Below are positions 23,002 to 33,489 of a stretch of DNA of 64,000 nt, one piece after another. Position 1 is the first letter of the stretch; each line of letters begins with the position of its first letter. The DNA comes from Stratiolaelaps scimitus. Lineage: Eukaryota; Arthropoda; Arachnida; Mesostigmata; Laelapidae. The translations under genes and the position numbers were made by a program. The notes below the pieces were generated by a model. The model saw only the letters and a list, made by a program, of their open reading frames with translations, was not told where the DNA came from and made no database searches. The stretch is taken from positions 1 to 64,000 of the forward strand of contig JABWDB010000068.1 of the NCBI GenBank assembly GCA_019614645.1. Direction: 5' to 3'.

Positions 23002-24270
23002 GGAACATTTAGGATGTAAGCGGACTGTTGTAGCTTGGTTCCGGTCGTACCTCTTGGAGAGAAGACAGAGGGTGAAAGTCGGCAAAGTGGAGTCTACCTG
23101 GAGGGTAGTTGACATAGGGACACCCCAAGGCTCAATTCTAGGGCCGTACATGTTTATTATCCTAATCAATTTTATCTTAATGAAGATTTCATCTGGCAAC
23201 TTCTGTAGGACTATAGCCTATGCTGATGACACATCGCTCCTATTCCGGATAACCCCCTCGACGATCCAAGCGGATATTGACCTATCGATGTTAAAAGTTG
23301 AAGAGGTCATGCGCCTTTTTGAGAGGTTTGGGCTTGCTATAAATGCAAGTAAAACTGGTATCACTCTCTTTCGAGCACCGCAGAGGTCAATCCAGATCCA
23401 GTCTGTGCAACTGCGTGGTTTATCGGTCCCCACGTCACGCAACGTCAAGTGTTTAGGCCTGACGATCCAGGACAGTCTGAGGTGGCACGACCACTTGACT
23501 GGACTTGCCCCAAAATGTTATGCTGTTATCGCATCACTTCGCCGTCTTAGGGAAGTTGGGGTGCCCGTCGCTGGGCTACTTCTAATCTACAAAATGCTCC
23601 TAATTCCATTGCTATGCTACGGTATCACAATCTGGGGTGGCGGCTTCAGAGACACGCTTCGCCGGGGTGAAATCATTCAGAATGATGCTCTGAGAGCTGT
23701 GTTCGGCCGCCGTCGTAGGGACTCTGTTGCCGATGTGTTTCAACAGTTTGACCTGCTTTGCCTCAAGGACATATGCACCTTTCAGACTGCTCTCCTTGCA
23801 TTCAAAACATGCAGTGGTAAGATACCAGCCGACATTTCCTTCCCTATCACGATGGTGAGGAAGCGTTCGACCCGTCGCCCAACCACCTTTGAGGTGCCAT
23901 TTACTGTCAAAGAGTCCAGCCGCCAAGCTCTCGCTTACCGTCTACCGGTCGTCTGGGGCTCGCTCCCTCGTGAGCTTCGTTCCCTCACTTCAGCTAAAAA
24001 GTTTGCAAGTGAGGCAAAAAAGTTCCTTGCGGGAAGGGTTTAAAATGTGAATATAATTACAATTGTATATTTCAGATCCTGGTTACGATATGTCTCAGAC
24101 TATCCTGACCACGTTGTAAGTCAGATTGTCCTGACCGTTTTATAAGTCAGATTATTCTGACCTTGTTGTATATACACCTTTTATTCAAAATTTTTTTTTT
24201 GCGAGAACTTAAGCATTGTGAAACTGCAGTTTCGAAAATAAACCACTAATGAAATGAAATGAAATGAAAT
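23002..24270 (+). mobile_element. 5'-truncated CR1-like LINE with open RT frame
   Basis: Starts abruptly at GGAACATTTAGG, inside the reverse transcriptase of the longer copy at 30253-33489, and is almost identical to it from there on. The frame stays open to 24043 with GTPQGSILGP, the YADDTSLLF active site and the WGSLPREL C-terminal motif. The 3' UTR holds tandem 26-bp units (around TCAGATTGTCCTGACC), then the shared LINE tail and a (GAAAT)n end at 24247-24270. Truncation at the 5' end is typical of target-primed reverse transcription. Similarity to the longer copy suggests a young family. Confidence 0.9.
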
Positions 24271-24275
24271 ACGAG

Positions 24276-24605
24276 AGTACGCTTTCGACAACTAACCAGC
24301 ATAATCAGCAATGGGATAATGTTCGGAGAACATGTGGTCGGTACAAGTCCCTGATGAAGAACGAGTAACCTAATCAATCCCATGACGGAAGTTCCAAGAG
24401 GAGAAGAAAGTTGAGTAACACAAGGTAACAAGGAACGGCAGCAACCTCTCCTCCTTGGCAAGTAAATCTTCCAAGACGTCAAGGAGGGTATCTTTGCAGG
24501 AGAAGTTACAGAGGTAAAAGCCAATGATGTACCCCTTAAAACCAACTTTCTTTATGTGGATCTTAACAACCCGAACATCGCCATCATCACCTCTTGCTTG
24601 GCTAT
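24276..24605 (-). mobile_element. LINE endonuclease-domain fragment
   Basis: Minus-strand translation resembles the apurinic-type endonuclease of the CR1-like LINE at 33 kb: HIKKVGFKGYIIGFY matches HIRKSGFEGYLIGFY, and SSSGTCTDHM matches PASGTCLDHI. Frames are interrupted. It is an old, diverged relative, not part of the neighbouring copy. Confidence 0.75.
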
Positions 24606-24727
24606 GCCAATATTTTTCTCGTTGTTTTTAATTGTTTCTCAGTGTGTTTCATTGTTTTCCATTACTAGCTTTGTTTTCGATTTGTTAAACAAAATGTGAA
24701 TATACAATAATTATAGAAGCAGTTGGA
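24606..24727. other. short spacer
   Basis: T-rich sequence with nothing recognised. Confidence 0.4.
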
Positions 24728-24905
24728 AAGGGGGTGTCAGGCCGAGGACGTCATGGTCCCGAGGGAGGCGTTACCTCTGTGCACAGCTAGGGAAATGCGC
24801 TGGCGACGGGAGGATCCTGCGCGTTTGAATCCGGTGGCGAGGATCAGCCTGTGGTGGACTCCTTCGAGGAAGTTAGCAGCGAGGGGGCCGTTGCCGCCGT
24901 ATTTC
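24728..24905 (-). mobile_element. RLE-type LINE (family R) 3' fragment
   Basis: Degenerate minus-strand match to the end of the family R ORF2, which elsewhere reads ANFLEGVYHRLI and QRGNAIAFLGT. Frame is lost. Confidence 0.7.
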
Positions 24906-25219
24906 ATTGTTCTGAAATTCGAGCATATGCATGCATGGTACGGGCGAAATAAGTATGCTGCAAATATGCACTAGTAACGGTTTAGGCAAACGAAACTTGA
25001 CTTTTTTACCCTAATGGTAATATTGCCAATTCATTCAATTAAATAGAAAAGTGGGTGGCAATTGTGCCCGCTTAACGTGAAATACATCTAAGCACACCCT
25101 CCTCTATATATACCCAATAGAATATCTAGAATAAGGAAGCCACTTTCTCAGTCTCAAAGCGTGTCCAAAGTAGAAATTGCGTTCCAGCTTTTACGAAACA
25201 TGTAAGCGGGAATTGCCTC

Positions 25220-25440
25220 AGACCTTGGTTCCCAGGATCACATACAAATCGAAGCTATAGCCAATTACCTGTGCTTTTAAATACCTCTCTCAGTTCCTTC
25301 GTTCTATGGCAGGAAGGCCCCGATACCACTTTGTAGCATTGATTCAAGATCTGTCAGAAGAACCATTCGAGCATCCAACCAGCCGGCCCGCAAAGCACCT
25401 TGGTACCAGAGCATTTCGAATTTACGAAAATTAACTTCAC
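25220..25440 (-). repeat. dispersed repeat shared with 54.7 and 55.6 kb
   Basis: The section around AAAGCACCTTGGTACCAGAGC and CTTCGTTCTATGGCAGGAAGG recurs in inverse orientation at 55590-55745 and in part at 54730-54793. It directly adjoins the left edge of the protease duplication. Function unknown. Confidence 0.65.
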
Positions 25441-25855
25441 GATGACAATCCTACGATGACACTTTGATTATTAAGCGAGTGTGAACTTCACTCGCCGATA
25501 TCTACGTGGGTGTCGTGCGTAATCAGTTCATGTCATGAGGCAGGGATCATCACGAAGCCGTATACTCGCAATTGTAAACACCACTCGCTAAGATAGTTAG
25601 GGATGACGGCTGTTGTACCCGATTTACCATCAGACGGCTCACGCAGGAGCATGATCCTTATCCATAAGAAGTGCATCAGTCTGCTACCTTCAAATTGGCA
25701 TATTCGCATGCATGGGAGGACTTGCTATATATTACATTTAAGTGTTCGCAGTATTTGTGGTGGCAACTTAAATCTGGCAATTTTGCCTTCCTTGTATTTT
25801 ATTTAGGGTTCAGCATAGTATGGTTTGTGTTTGCTTTGTATGAGGAGATACAGAT

Positions 25856-26503
25856 AATTATTTATTCAAACATACAGTAATTAGGAATTATTTCCAGGGA
25901 TTATTGGGGGGGATTAGCTGGGACCGGGGTGCGGATCAGCCTATGGTAGATCCCTTCGAGGAAGTTCGCAGTGAGAGGGCCGTGCCCGCCCTAGGTCTCA
26001 AAAGTAAGGGGGGAAAAAGGTGGGTTGCCTTGAGTGCGGCGTACTTCCGTACCTTGGCCCGCTCCGCACGCCCTCCCGCGTAACCGGAGGTGGTTGCACA
26101 GTGGTTGACATTAGAAGGTGCTAGAGTGTCAACCACCGTGCCGTCCCAAACAAGGTGCTGGCCTCGGTGGAAGGGGATAAGAGTGAGGCCGTCAGAGGGG
26201 CGCCCGTCGGAGGCGTCGAGACCCTGTGGCTCCCTTGTGCACGGGATACCGGCGGAGTGGAGGATCAGCGGTTTGTATAATTGTATCTTATTTGTGTACC
26301 ATAGTGATCAAGGCGGAGTGGAGGACCCTCACGAGCGTGTCATTAAGCATCGTGTGTCGCGTATGGCGATCGGCGCTGCGTTCGCACGACAGTTCGTGGT
26401 GGCTATTTGCTGCGACACGGTCCCCGCAACGGTCGCAGCTGTGGGTCGCAACCACAGGGGCCCCGAGGCGGAGGCCCACACAGAAGGGGAGGGAGAGATC
26501 GAA
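25856..26503 (-). mobile_element. family R LINE 3' fragment inserted in unit 1
   Basis: 5'-truncated minus-strand copy ending in the family 3' UTR (CAAACATACAGTAATTAGG on the plus strand). It covers the endonuclease region in decayed frames. It is bordered by an imperfect direct repeat, AGATACAGAT (25846-25855) and AGATACGCAT (26504-26513). Units 2 and 3 carry the uninterrupted site. About 60 bp near 26265-26325 are a local rearrangement. Confidence 0.85.
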
Positions 26504-26707
26504 AGATACGCATTAGTCACATCCGACATATTCTACATGTGTAAACCTCCATCTCCCCACCGCCTCTACAGCACCTCGGCTTTTCGTGGATCGCATCACT
26601 GATCCTTATAGTAGATTGTATACCTTCCATATCCTCATTTACAAAATGGTGCAAAAATATTTAAAATACGAGCATTTTTCTAATGGCTTAACATAAGAAA
26701 ATTATTT

Positions 26708-26713
26708 TTTATT
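26708..26713 (-). terminator. poly(A) signal, protease copy 1
   Basis: AATAAA on the minus strand about 45 bp after the stop codon. The same signal is present in copy 2 (34636-34641) and copy 3 (53801-53806). Confidence 0.7.
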
Positions 26714-26755
26714 GCCTTCTGTTATGAATGGTATGTCTCTTATGGTGCGTCACTT

Positions 26756-27999
26756 TTATATTTCGGCCCAGATTAGGTTACCAGTCGCTATACCCAGCAT
26801 ATTTCGGCCGCGCCTAATCTTGCCGTAGCCGCCGACGCCCCAGGTCGTGTCCCACGAGTTCTTGATCGTCCAGTACGGAACACCATTCTGAGTTCCATAG
26901 CCAACAAGAACAACAGCATGGTTAGTCCCAGCTCCGACGGCCCAATCCTCGTCGAAGATACCGTCTCCAAGCTGGTCGAGAATAGGCACGTCGTCGATAG
27001 CGGCAGCAATACTAATAGCGAGAGGTCCTTTCGTGACGAGCAGGTCAGCAATTGCATCCTCATACGGTGCCTGATAAATGTTTACATTCAACCTGCCTTT
27101 AATTGCACGGCGTACAGGCCCAGGAACACGGCACTGGGTCGTTCTGTTGGTTCGCCCAGATGTATACGGATACTCTTGCCCCAAGACGAGATCCAGTTCG
27201 TTGAAGTAATGCAAACCGTAATATGCCGATCCACCGTCGCAACCATAATTGAAGCCACGATCATACCGCCCGAGGGAACAGTCAACGATAGCCTGCTCCG
27301 AAAGATCCAATTGGTTACCGATGTTCTTCCATTGCAGGAAGGCTTCGAGGAGGCTAGTGGTAGCAAATGCGTAACAAGATCCACATATGCCCTGGCTTTT
27401 CACTGGAGTCATAATCCCGCTATTCCTCCAGTCGAAGCTGGCGGGAAGGCTGGGCATGGTGGGCAGCTTAGACAAAGGCAACACGGGAACGTTTGGGTGA
27501 GCCCTGTAACCGAGTGCAAATTTCATGAACTCTTCGTTGCTCAAATCCGAGTACTGACTGTGCTGACGGCGGTAACTCTTCAGGCCGGCATCGTAGAGAG
27601 CGTTGTGGGCCTCGATCTCGGCGTCCTTCTCGAGGAACCGCTGAAGGCGATAGGATTCCTCATGATCTGCGTGCTGCTTTGCTACAGTGAAGACATCCAG
27701 ACAAACAAGACGAGTTAGTTCAAGCTATCCTCGGAACATTCGTAAAGTGGTTAGGTTCTAAACGTTGGCAAAATGTCGATTTGTATATCAACGATAACGA
27801 CTGATGGTAGGAACTCAATATAGTGATCAGGCACTCCCACAACTAGCATCTATCATTCAGTGTTGGGTCTTGATAAAATTGATAGCCCAGTTACAATAGG
27901 TCACTTACCGAACTTAGCCTTGAAGCTCTGCCATTTTGCTGAGGACGCGGACGTTCCGCAAACCAAGGCAACGAAGACGCAAGCGATAAACAGCTTCAT
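26756..27999 (-). CDS. papain-family (C1A) cysteine protease, copy 1
   Basis: Two-exon gene, 338 residues. Exon 1 is 27999-27909 and exon 2 is 27681-26756, joined over a 227-bp intron with consensus ends (G|GTAAGT and CACTGTAG|C). The start ATG is followed by a clear secretion signal (MKLFIACVFVALVCGTSA). A propeptide of about 90 residues includes the pattern YRLQRFLEKDAEIEAHN. The mature enzyme probably starts near 108 (LPASFDWR). Oxyanion Gln is about 127, nucleophile Cys about 133 in SQGICGSCYAFA, His about 285 in [11 protein letters not shown] and Asn about 305 in IKNSW. GSCY replaces the commoner GSCW. Such enzymes are secreted or lysosomal endopeptidases; in mites some are digestive. 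Gene is intact and differs from copy 2 by two residues in the last 262. Confidence 0.93.
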
Positions 28000-28029
28000 G
28001 TTGGAGCCTTTAGCTGTTTGCAAAAAGCT

Positions 28030-28069
28030 CTGAATAATCAATGTCGTTCTACTTCATCCTTATATACCC
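28030..28069 (-). promoter_or_regulatory. core promoter of protease copy 1
   Basis: A TATA box (GTATATAAGG, 28058-28067) lies about 60 bp upstream of the ATG. About 30 bp downstream of it is an initiator-like TCAGAG. The arrangement is repeated in copy 2 (TATA at 35986-35995) and copy 3 (52484-52494). Confidence 0.65.
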
Positions 28070-28194
28070 AACTGAACAGTGGGTGATCGCTTACCACCAG
28101 CCGAGAGATCGATTCCTTAGGAGCAGCCTGGTTATCCACTTCTTTGTATGTGCAGGATCGTACAAGTTGCATTATGTTGTAAATATCTTGTGAT

Positions 28195-28335
28195 ATGTTT
28201 TGACATATGCTATTTCGCCATCCATCAGATCCAACATGTTGCGTCCACGGCGAGTCTTTGCGTACCAGCCGGCCGCCCAGGGTGTCTCCTGAGGGTTCTT
28301 GATAGCTCAGTATGGCCTTCCTGCCATAGGCTCGA
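28195..28335 (-). pseudogene. relic of the 3' end of another C1 protease
   Basis: Minus-strand translation gives a decayed version of the protease C-terminus: GRPY, stop, AIKNPQETPW, then RRGRNML. This aligns with [15 protein letters not shown] and RRGRNML of the live gene. It lies upstream of the promoter, where the previous member of a tandem array would end. The same relic occurs in unit 2 (36123-36263) and unit 3. Confidence 0.8.
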
Positions 28336-28574
28336 AACTCAACAAGAACTGCGATTTATCTTCCCTAAATAATGATAGCTGCTATATAGGTCCGACTTTG
28401 CTTCTTACAACAAACAAAAGAAGGTCACATCACTTTTTCACTCTTCCAGTGGTCTGTAGGGCAGTAAAAGTCGTTGTTACCGTGCGCATTTTAGTATTTG
28501 TCCTCGAACATGTCTACAAATTTAAACGGATGCCGGGAGCATGTGACTGGAGCTCCCGACGCAGTTATAAACAT

Positions 28575-28710
28575 TCTGTTATGGCATATACTATTTCGTC
28601 ATCAATCACTTTACATGATGCGTCTACGGCGCGTCTACGGCGAGTCTGCGTACCAGCTGGCGCCCCATACTGTGCCGCAAGAGTTTAGTATGGATTTCCT
28701 GCCGTAGGCG
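28575..28710 (-). pseudogene. second relic of a C1 protease 3' end
   Basis: A further degenerate copy of the same C-terminal region, with the GRKS...NSCGTVWGASW pattern and several stops. Counterpart in unit 2 at about 36495-36630. Confidence 0.6.
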
Positions 28711-29117
28711 CAAAATTCAACGGGGAGTGCGACTTATCTTCCCTGTATAATGATAGTAGATATACTCCGATTTTGCTTTTTACAATAAGCGAAACAAAGT
28801 CATTTCAGGATTCGCATTATTTTGCAAAATTATATGTCCACATTGGAGGCTTTCTTCTCTGCGTTAATACTAATACAATTTTCCCACTCATAGTTGACAA
28901 TGCGTGAAATATACTTATCTGATTATACAATACAGATACGCATCATATTCTCGTGAATATGTCACTTCAAGGGGCTCGAAAAGGTGGTCTATGGCGTTTT
29001 TACAGTCAGAGACTCGATCGCTCAAGCTACAGCGCGGATTATAATATTTATTGCAAGGTGACCTCTATTATGGACTCTACTGTGGAATTGTTCAGTTGCT
29101 GGCCGCATATCAATGTT

Positions 29118-29201
29118 GGCCTTGAAGCTCTCCCACTTTGGGGGTGCTAACACTTCCGAGCACAGCGGAGGAACGAAAGGGCAAACTAAGAATAGCTTCA
29201 T
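29118..29201 (-). pseudogene. relic first exon of a C1 protease
   Basis: ATG at 29201 followed by MKLFLVCPFVPPLC and PKWESFKANI, aligning with MKLFIACVFVALVCG and AKWQSFKAKF of the live exon 1. Its second exon is reduced to the relics nearer the live gene. Counterpart in unit 2 at 37486-37569. Confidence 0.8.
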
Positions 29202-29772
29202 CTTAGATTATAGCTTTCGCAGTTGTATGGAAGCTAGAAATAATCATGTACAGGAAAAAATAACCGCCTACAGTATAATTTTACATGCGATCAGAGCTGA
29301 TCACCTACAAAGAAAGCTCAATTTTTAGTCAGTCTAACCTGATACACAATGCAAATTCTCATAGAGACTTGCACTTTTCATGTAGCTCGTTTATTTCCGT
29401 TTGAGTTTTATATGACGAATATATGCGGTAGTATAATACTTACTTTTCTATTGTCCTTATATTTAGTGAGTCACTTGTTATTAAAACTGGTATAAAAATC
29501 AGTTGTTCATTTTTTTTCTCAGAGATTTCTAAGAAAAGGTATTCTTTTAGTTTTTAAAAAAATTACATTCTTATCCCAATCGAACCTAAAATTAGAATCA
29601 TGGCTGCATCTTCGAATCATGGCTGCCACATCTACGTGGTACAACGTCACGAACATTTGAACGACCACATTGTTTGATTTGACAGGTGATTAGCGACAAA
29701 TCAAAGCTGTAGTTTTGAGTTCTATGTGACCCCTGCGGTAATTGCCATTTAAGAATATTAATATAGGAATTC
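29202..29772. other. duplicated non-coding flank
   Basis: AT-rich sequence shared with unit 2 (37570-38131). No gene seen. Confidence 0.5.
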
Positions 29773-29790
29773 GAAGGGAAGCTAGAAGCT

Positions 29791-29837
29791 CCGTACAAGG
29801 TCATCTTCTCCCTTCAGGAGAAGATGACCTTGTACGG
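29791..29837. repeat. perfect 21-bp-arm hairpin
   Basis: Arms 29791-29811 and 29817-29837 are exact reverse complements around a 5-base loop CTTCA. It begins 18 bp beyond the right edge of duplication unit 1 and is absent from the corresponding edge of unit 2. Confidence 0.9.
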
Positions 29838-30252
29838 TACGGTCACGTCACACACACGTTCTCTGTTCAGTACCCTACAGTAACCGAAACAAATCTGTGT
29901 TATTGACTTCGTAGGTAGCACCTAACTTTAGATATAGCAATTTGACCAAGAACCCTCAGAGCGAGTAAATCTTCTTCATTCAATTTGTTTCGTCCTTGCA
30001 TATGAATAACACGCTCGAACCGAGACATCTTTTCCAACAGCGCAACTATTTTGGGCGATTTACACTCTCTTGACCCTGTTGAAGGTGGTCTTGCAGTAGG
30101 CTAAGACCTTAGGCTACAGTAAGGAAAAATATCCTATACAGACGAGGTTTAGGATTTATTTCGGTGGCACATATTATCGGTGGTAACATGTATACATTCG
30201 AAGGGCTTGCACCACTGATATAGTGGAGTTGTAATATCATTGTCAAATTTTT
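29838..30252. other. unassigned spacer
   Basis: No gene or repeat recognised. Confidence 0.4.
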
Positions 30253-33200
30253 CATTTTTTTTTTTTTTTTTTCATTTCATTAGTGGTTTATTTTCGGAAC
30301 TGCAGTTTCACAATGCTGAAGTTCTCGCAAAAAAAATTGGATAAAAGGTGTATATAAAACAAGGTCAGAATAATCTGACTTATAAAACGGTCAGGACAAT
30401 CTGACTTATAAAACGGTCAGGACAATCTGACTTACAACGTGGTCAGGATAGTCTGAGACATATCGTAACCAGGATAATCTGAAATATACAATTGTAATTA
30501 TATTCACATTTTAAACCCTCCCGGCAAGGAACTTTTTTGCTTCACTTGCAAACTTTTTAGCTGAAGTGAGGGAACGAAGCTCGCGAGGGAGCGAGCCCCA
30601 GACGACCGGTAGACGGTAAGCCAGAGCTTGGCGGCTGGACTCTTTGACAGTAAATGGCACCTCAAAGGTGGTTGGGCGACGGGTCGAACGCTTCCTCACC
30701 ATCGTGATAGGGAAGGAAATGTCGGCTGGTATCTTACCACTGCATGTTTTGAATGCAAGGAGAGCAGTCTGAAAGGTGCATATGTCCTTGAGGCAAAGCA
30801 GGTCAAACTGTTGAAACACATCGGCAACAGAGTCCCTACGACGGCGGCCGAACACAGCTCTCAGAGCATCATTCTGAATGATTTCACCCCGGCGAAGCGT
30901 GTCTCTGAAGCCTCCACCCCAGATTGTGATACCGTAGCATAGCAATGGAATTAGGAGCATTTTGTAGATTAGAAGTAGCCCAGCGACGGGCACCCCAACT
31001 TCCCTAAGACGGCGAAGTGATGCGATAACAGCATAACATTTTGGGGCAAGTCCAGTCAAATGGTCGTGCCATCTCAGACTGTCCTGGATCGTCAGGCCTA
31101 AACACTTGACGTTGCGTGACGTGGGGACCGATAAACCACGCAGTTCCACAGACTGGATCTGGATTGACCTCTGCGGTGCTCGAAAGAGAGTGATACCAGT
31201 TTTACTTGCATTTATAGCAAGCCCAAACCTCTCAAAAAGGCGCATGACCTCTTCAACTTTTGACATCGATAGTTCAATATCCGCCTGGATCGTCGAGGGG
31301 GTAATCCGGAATAGGAGCGATGTATCATCAGCATAGGCTATAGTCTTACAGAAGTTGCCAGATGAAATCTTCATTAAGATAAAATTGATTAGGATGATAA
31401 ACATGTACGGCCCTAGAATTGAGCCTTGGGGTGTCCCTATGTCAACTACCCTCCAGGTAGACTCCACTTTGCCGACTTTCACCCTCTGTCTTCTCTCCAA
31501 GAGGTACGACCGGAACCAAGCGACAACAGTCCGCTTACATCCTAAATGTTCCAAAATCTGAAGAAAAAACGAGTGGTGTACGCAATTGAAAGCGGCAGAG
31601 ACGTCAAGGAAGACACCCAGACATAATTGATTGTACTCGATGGCGTCCGTTATCTCCTGCCAAAGGTGACCCAGGGCTAGTTCTGTGGAGCGTGACCTGC
31701 GGAAGCCGAACTGGCATGCTGAGAAAAAGCTTATGGAAGTGAGGTGATCCGCCAACCTAGACAAAACTATCTTTTCCAGAACTTTGGACAGATAGTCGAC
31801 AAGCGAAATCGGCCGATAATTTGAAGGTAGCCTGCGATCGCCCTTATTTTTAAAAAGAGGGACAATCATGGCATCTTTCAGCCTGCGGGGAAAGCAGCCT
31901 GATCTCATCGAGACATTGATGACGTGAGCCAGTGGCAATGCTAAGGTTGACGCAGCCAACCTAATCAGCTTATTAGGCACACCCACTGCCCCGACACTCC
32001 AGGATGCTTTCGTTGAAATCAACGCCCTCTGAACCTCTGGAACGTCAACCCCGGGGAGTTCAAATTTGGGTTCTAAAGCTTGCAAAATCGATTGCAATTC
32101 GGGCCGAATGTCCACGTCCAGGTGCAGAGCGGAGACCGTTCTCGAGCCGACAGTCGCAAAGTGATGATTTAACTCATCAGCAATGGCTTGTGGAGAGGAA
32201 AGCGGGCCTGCACTGCTCTCGAGAGAATCCGGGAGTTCCACCCTACCACAGCCTCTGCCACAAGAGCTATTGATGAAGTTCCATAGCTGCCCGCTCTTGC
32301 CCCGGAGATGAAGAAACTGGTTCTCATAAAACGAGGTCCTCGCGCGCCTGAGTTCTCGCATATATCTGAGTCGACTACGGCAGTAAACAGTCCTTGACTC
32401 TTGGGAAGGTGTTTTCAGATGCCAGCGATACAGTTTGTTGACATTCTGCCTGAGGCGGCGAAGCGAAGCCGAGAAACGAAACTTCTTTTGTTTTCGAGGC
32501 GCGTCAGACACAAAAGTTGTGAAGGACTCCTCATACACCTTATGGAGTATGCTGCTGAAAGCTTCAAAACTGGCGTCAGCATCGTTTGCATTGACAACCT
32601 TGAGCCATGATAAGCGCGGCATGCGATCCAAGAAGTTTGAGACTTCCTCGGGGCTGTGTTTCCTGACCAAATTTGGAGTGACAGATTCTCTTGGACAATG
32701 AGAGCGTCTACCTGCAAACGAGAGCAACACTGGGTAATGGTCAGAAAAGAGAGGAGTGCACCAGACCACAGGTGAGATCACCAGAAACTCATCACAGTTG
32801 CCAACGGCAATATGATCGAGGCAAGTGCCAGAAGCGGGCCGCGTTACCTTATCGATGACATGACGAAGGCCTCTAGAGGTAAAAAACAACGAATAATTCT
32901 CACTGAGTGAACTAACCAGTAAGTTTATATTCGAGTCTCCCATAACTATGCACGGCAAGGATCCTCCTGCAGGAAGAATATCGTCTAACAAGTTAAGTAG
33001 AGTATCCCTGTGTGCGAAATGACGGGAATAGAAACCAATGAGGTAACCCTCAAATCCAGATTTCCTAATGTGCACCCGAATGACCTGAACGTTGCCATCA
33101 TCACTGCCCTTTGCCGAAGTCTCTAGAACACTACAACCAGCTCGAACGAAGATTTCAACTCCACCTCCCTGTTTGGCCATTTTCCGCCCCGACCCGAAAA

Positions 33201-33489
33201 AAGTGAAGTCCGAGATGTCAAAACCGTCGAAGTCAGCCGTTTTTAACCACGTCTCACTCACTACCACCGCGTGCAAGTCGGAGCCCTCTCCCTCCAGGAG
33301 GTCTGCAAGTGTCTCGAGTTTTCCCGATTTCTTGAGCCCTCCAGTACCAGCATTCAAGTGAAGTGCAGTGAAATTACTATACACTGGGGTTCTTAAACCA
33401 ACAAAACCTGTAACTGAAAACTCCGGCACACCGCACCAGGTCTGGCAATCACTGATATTATTATAATTATAATTAAAATCAGCATATAA
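30253..33489 (-). mobile_element. CR1-like non-LTR retrotransposon, long copy
   Basis: About 3.2 kb read right to left, ending in the shared LINE 3' tail and a poly(A)/(GAAAT) end at 30253-30290. The 3' UTR holds tandem 26-bp units at about 30361-30480, one more than in the copy at 23002-24270. The frame enters from 33489 without an in-frame ATG near its start, so the 5' end is truncated or the start lies elsewhere. Confidence 0.92.
30511..33489 (-). CDS. LINE ORF2: APE-type endonuclease plus reverse transcriptase
   Basis: About 990 codons without a stop. The N-terminal third is an apurinic-type endonuclease: HLNAGTGGL, SETWL, GDSNINLL, CLDHIAV and the catalytic FSDHYP. The central part is a reverse transcriptase: NYRPISLVDYLSKVLEK, FGFRRSRSTELAL, LDVSAAFNC, GTPQGSILGP and active site YADDTSLLF. 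The C-terminal part has WGSLPREL and FASEAKKFLAG, a pattern of CR1/L2/Jockey-group elements. It nicks target DNA and copies its RNA into it. The reading frame has no ATG in its first ~100 codons, so the intact N-terminus is not seen. All catalytic motifs are present. Confidence 0.9.
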   Translation of the reverse strand, partial: LYADFNYNYNNISDCQTWCGVPEFSVTGFVGLRTPVYSNFTALHLNAGTGGLKKSGKLETLADLLEGEGSDLHAVVVSETWLKTADFDGFDISDFTFFGSGRKMAKQGGGVEIFVRAGCSVLETSAKGSDDGNVQVIRVHIRKSGFEGYLIGFYSRHFAHRDTLLNLLDDILPAGGSLPCIVMGDSNINLLVSSLSENYSLFFTSRGLRHVIDKVTRPASGTCLDHIAVGNCDEFLVISPVVWCTPLFSDHYPVLLSFAGRRSHCPRESVTPNLVRKHSPEEVSNFLDRMPRLSWLKVVNANDADASFEAFSSILHKVYEESFTTFVSDAPRKQKKFRFSASLRRLRQNVNKLYRWHLKTPSQESRTVYCRSRLRYMRELRRARTSFYENQFLHLRGKSGQLWNFINSSCGRGCGRVELPDSLESSAGPLSSPQAIADELNHHFATVGSRTVSALHLDVDIRPELQSILQALEPKFELPGVDVPEVQRALISTKASWSVGAVGVPNKLIRLAASTLALPLAHVINVSMRSGCFPRRLKDAMIVPLFKNKGDRRLPSNYRPISLVDYLSKVLEKIVLSRLADHLTSISFFSACQFGFRRSRSTELALGHLWQEITDAIEYNQLCLGVFLDVSAAFNCVHHSFFLQILEHLGCKRTVVAWFRSYLLERRQRVKVGKVESTWRVVDIGTPQGSILGPYMFIILINFILMKISSGNFCKTIAYADDTSLLFRITPSTIQADIELSMSKVEEVMRLFERFGLAINASKTGITLFRAPQRSIQIQSVELRGLSVPTSRNVKCLGLTIQDSLRWHDHLTGLAPKCYAVIASLRRLREVGVPVAGLLLIYKMLLIPLLCYGITIWGGGFRDTLRRGEIIQNDALRAVFGRRRRDSVADVFQQFDLLCLKDICTFQTALLAFKTCSGKIPADISFPITMVRKRSTRRPTTFEVPFTVKESSRQALAYRLPVVWGSLPRELRSLTSAKKFASEAKKFLAGRV

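Larger units (their letters stand above)
25443..29772. repeat. segmental duplication unit 1
   Basis: Matches 34053-38131 in the same orientation and, over the gene and its flanks, 52030-54465 in inverse orientation. Between the gene of unit 1 and that of unit 2 the offset is exactly 7928 bp from promoter to poly(A) signal. Unit 1 has an extra family R LINE insertion (about 25856-26503) that the other two units lack. The right edge is AGGAATTC, as in unit 2. Confidence 0.9.

Noticed and set aside
22848..24270. 5' inversion (twin priming) of a single LINE insertion
   Set aside because: The inverted left piece encodes the C-terminus and 3' tail of a different LINE copy, not the missing 5' part of the right one.
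26918..27718. Long plus-strand frame (266 codons) opposite protease copy 1, also open opposite copies 2 and 3
   Set aside because: It lies fully antisense to a well-supported exon, has no motif, and being open in all copies follows from shared sequence and codon composition.
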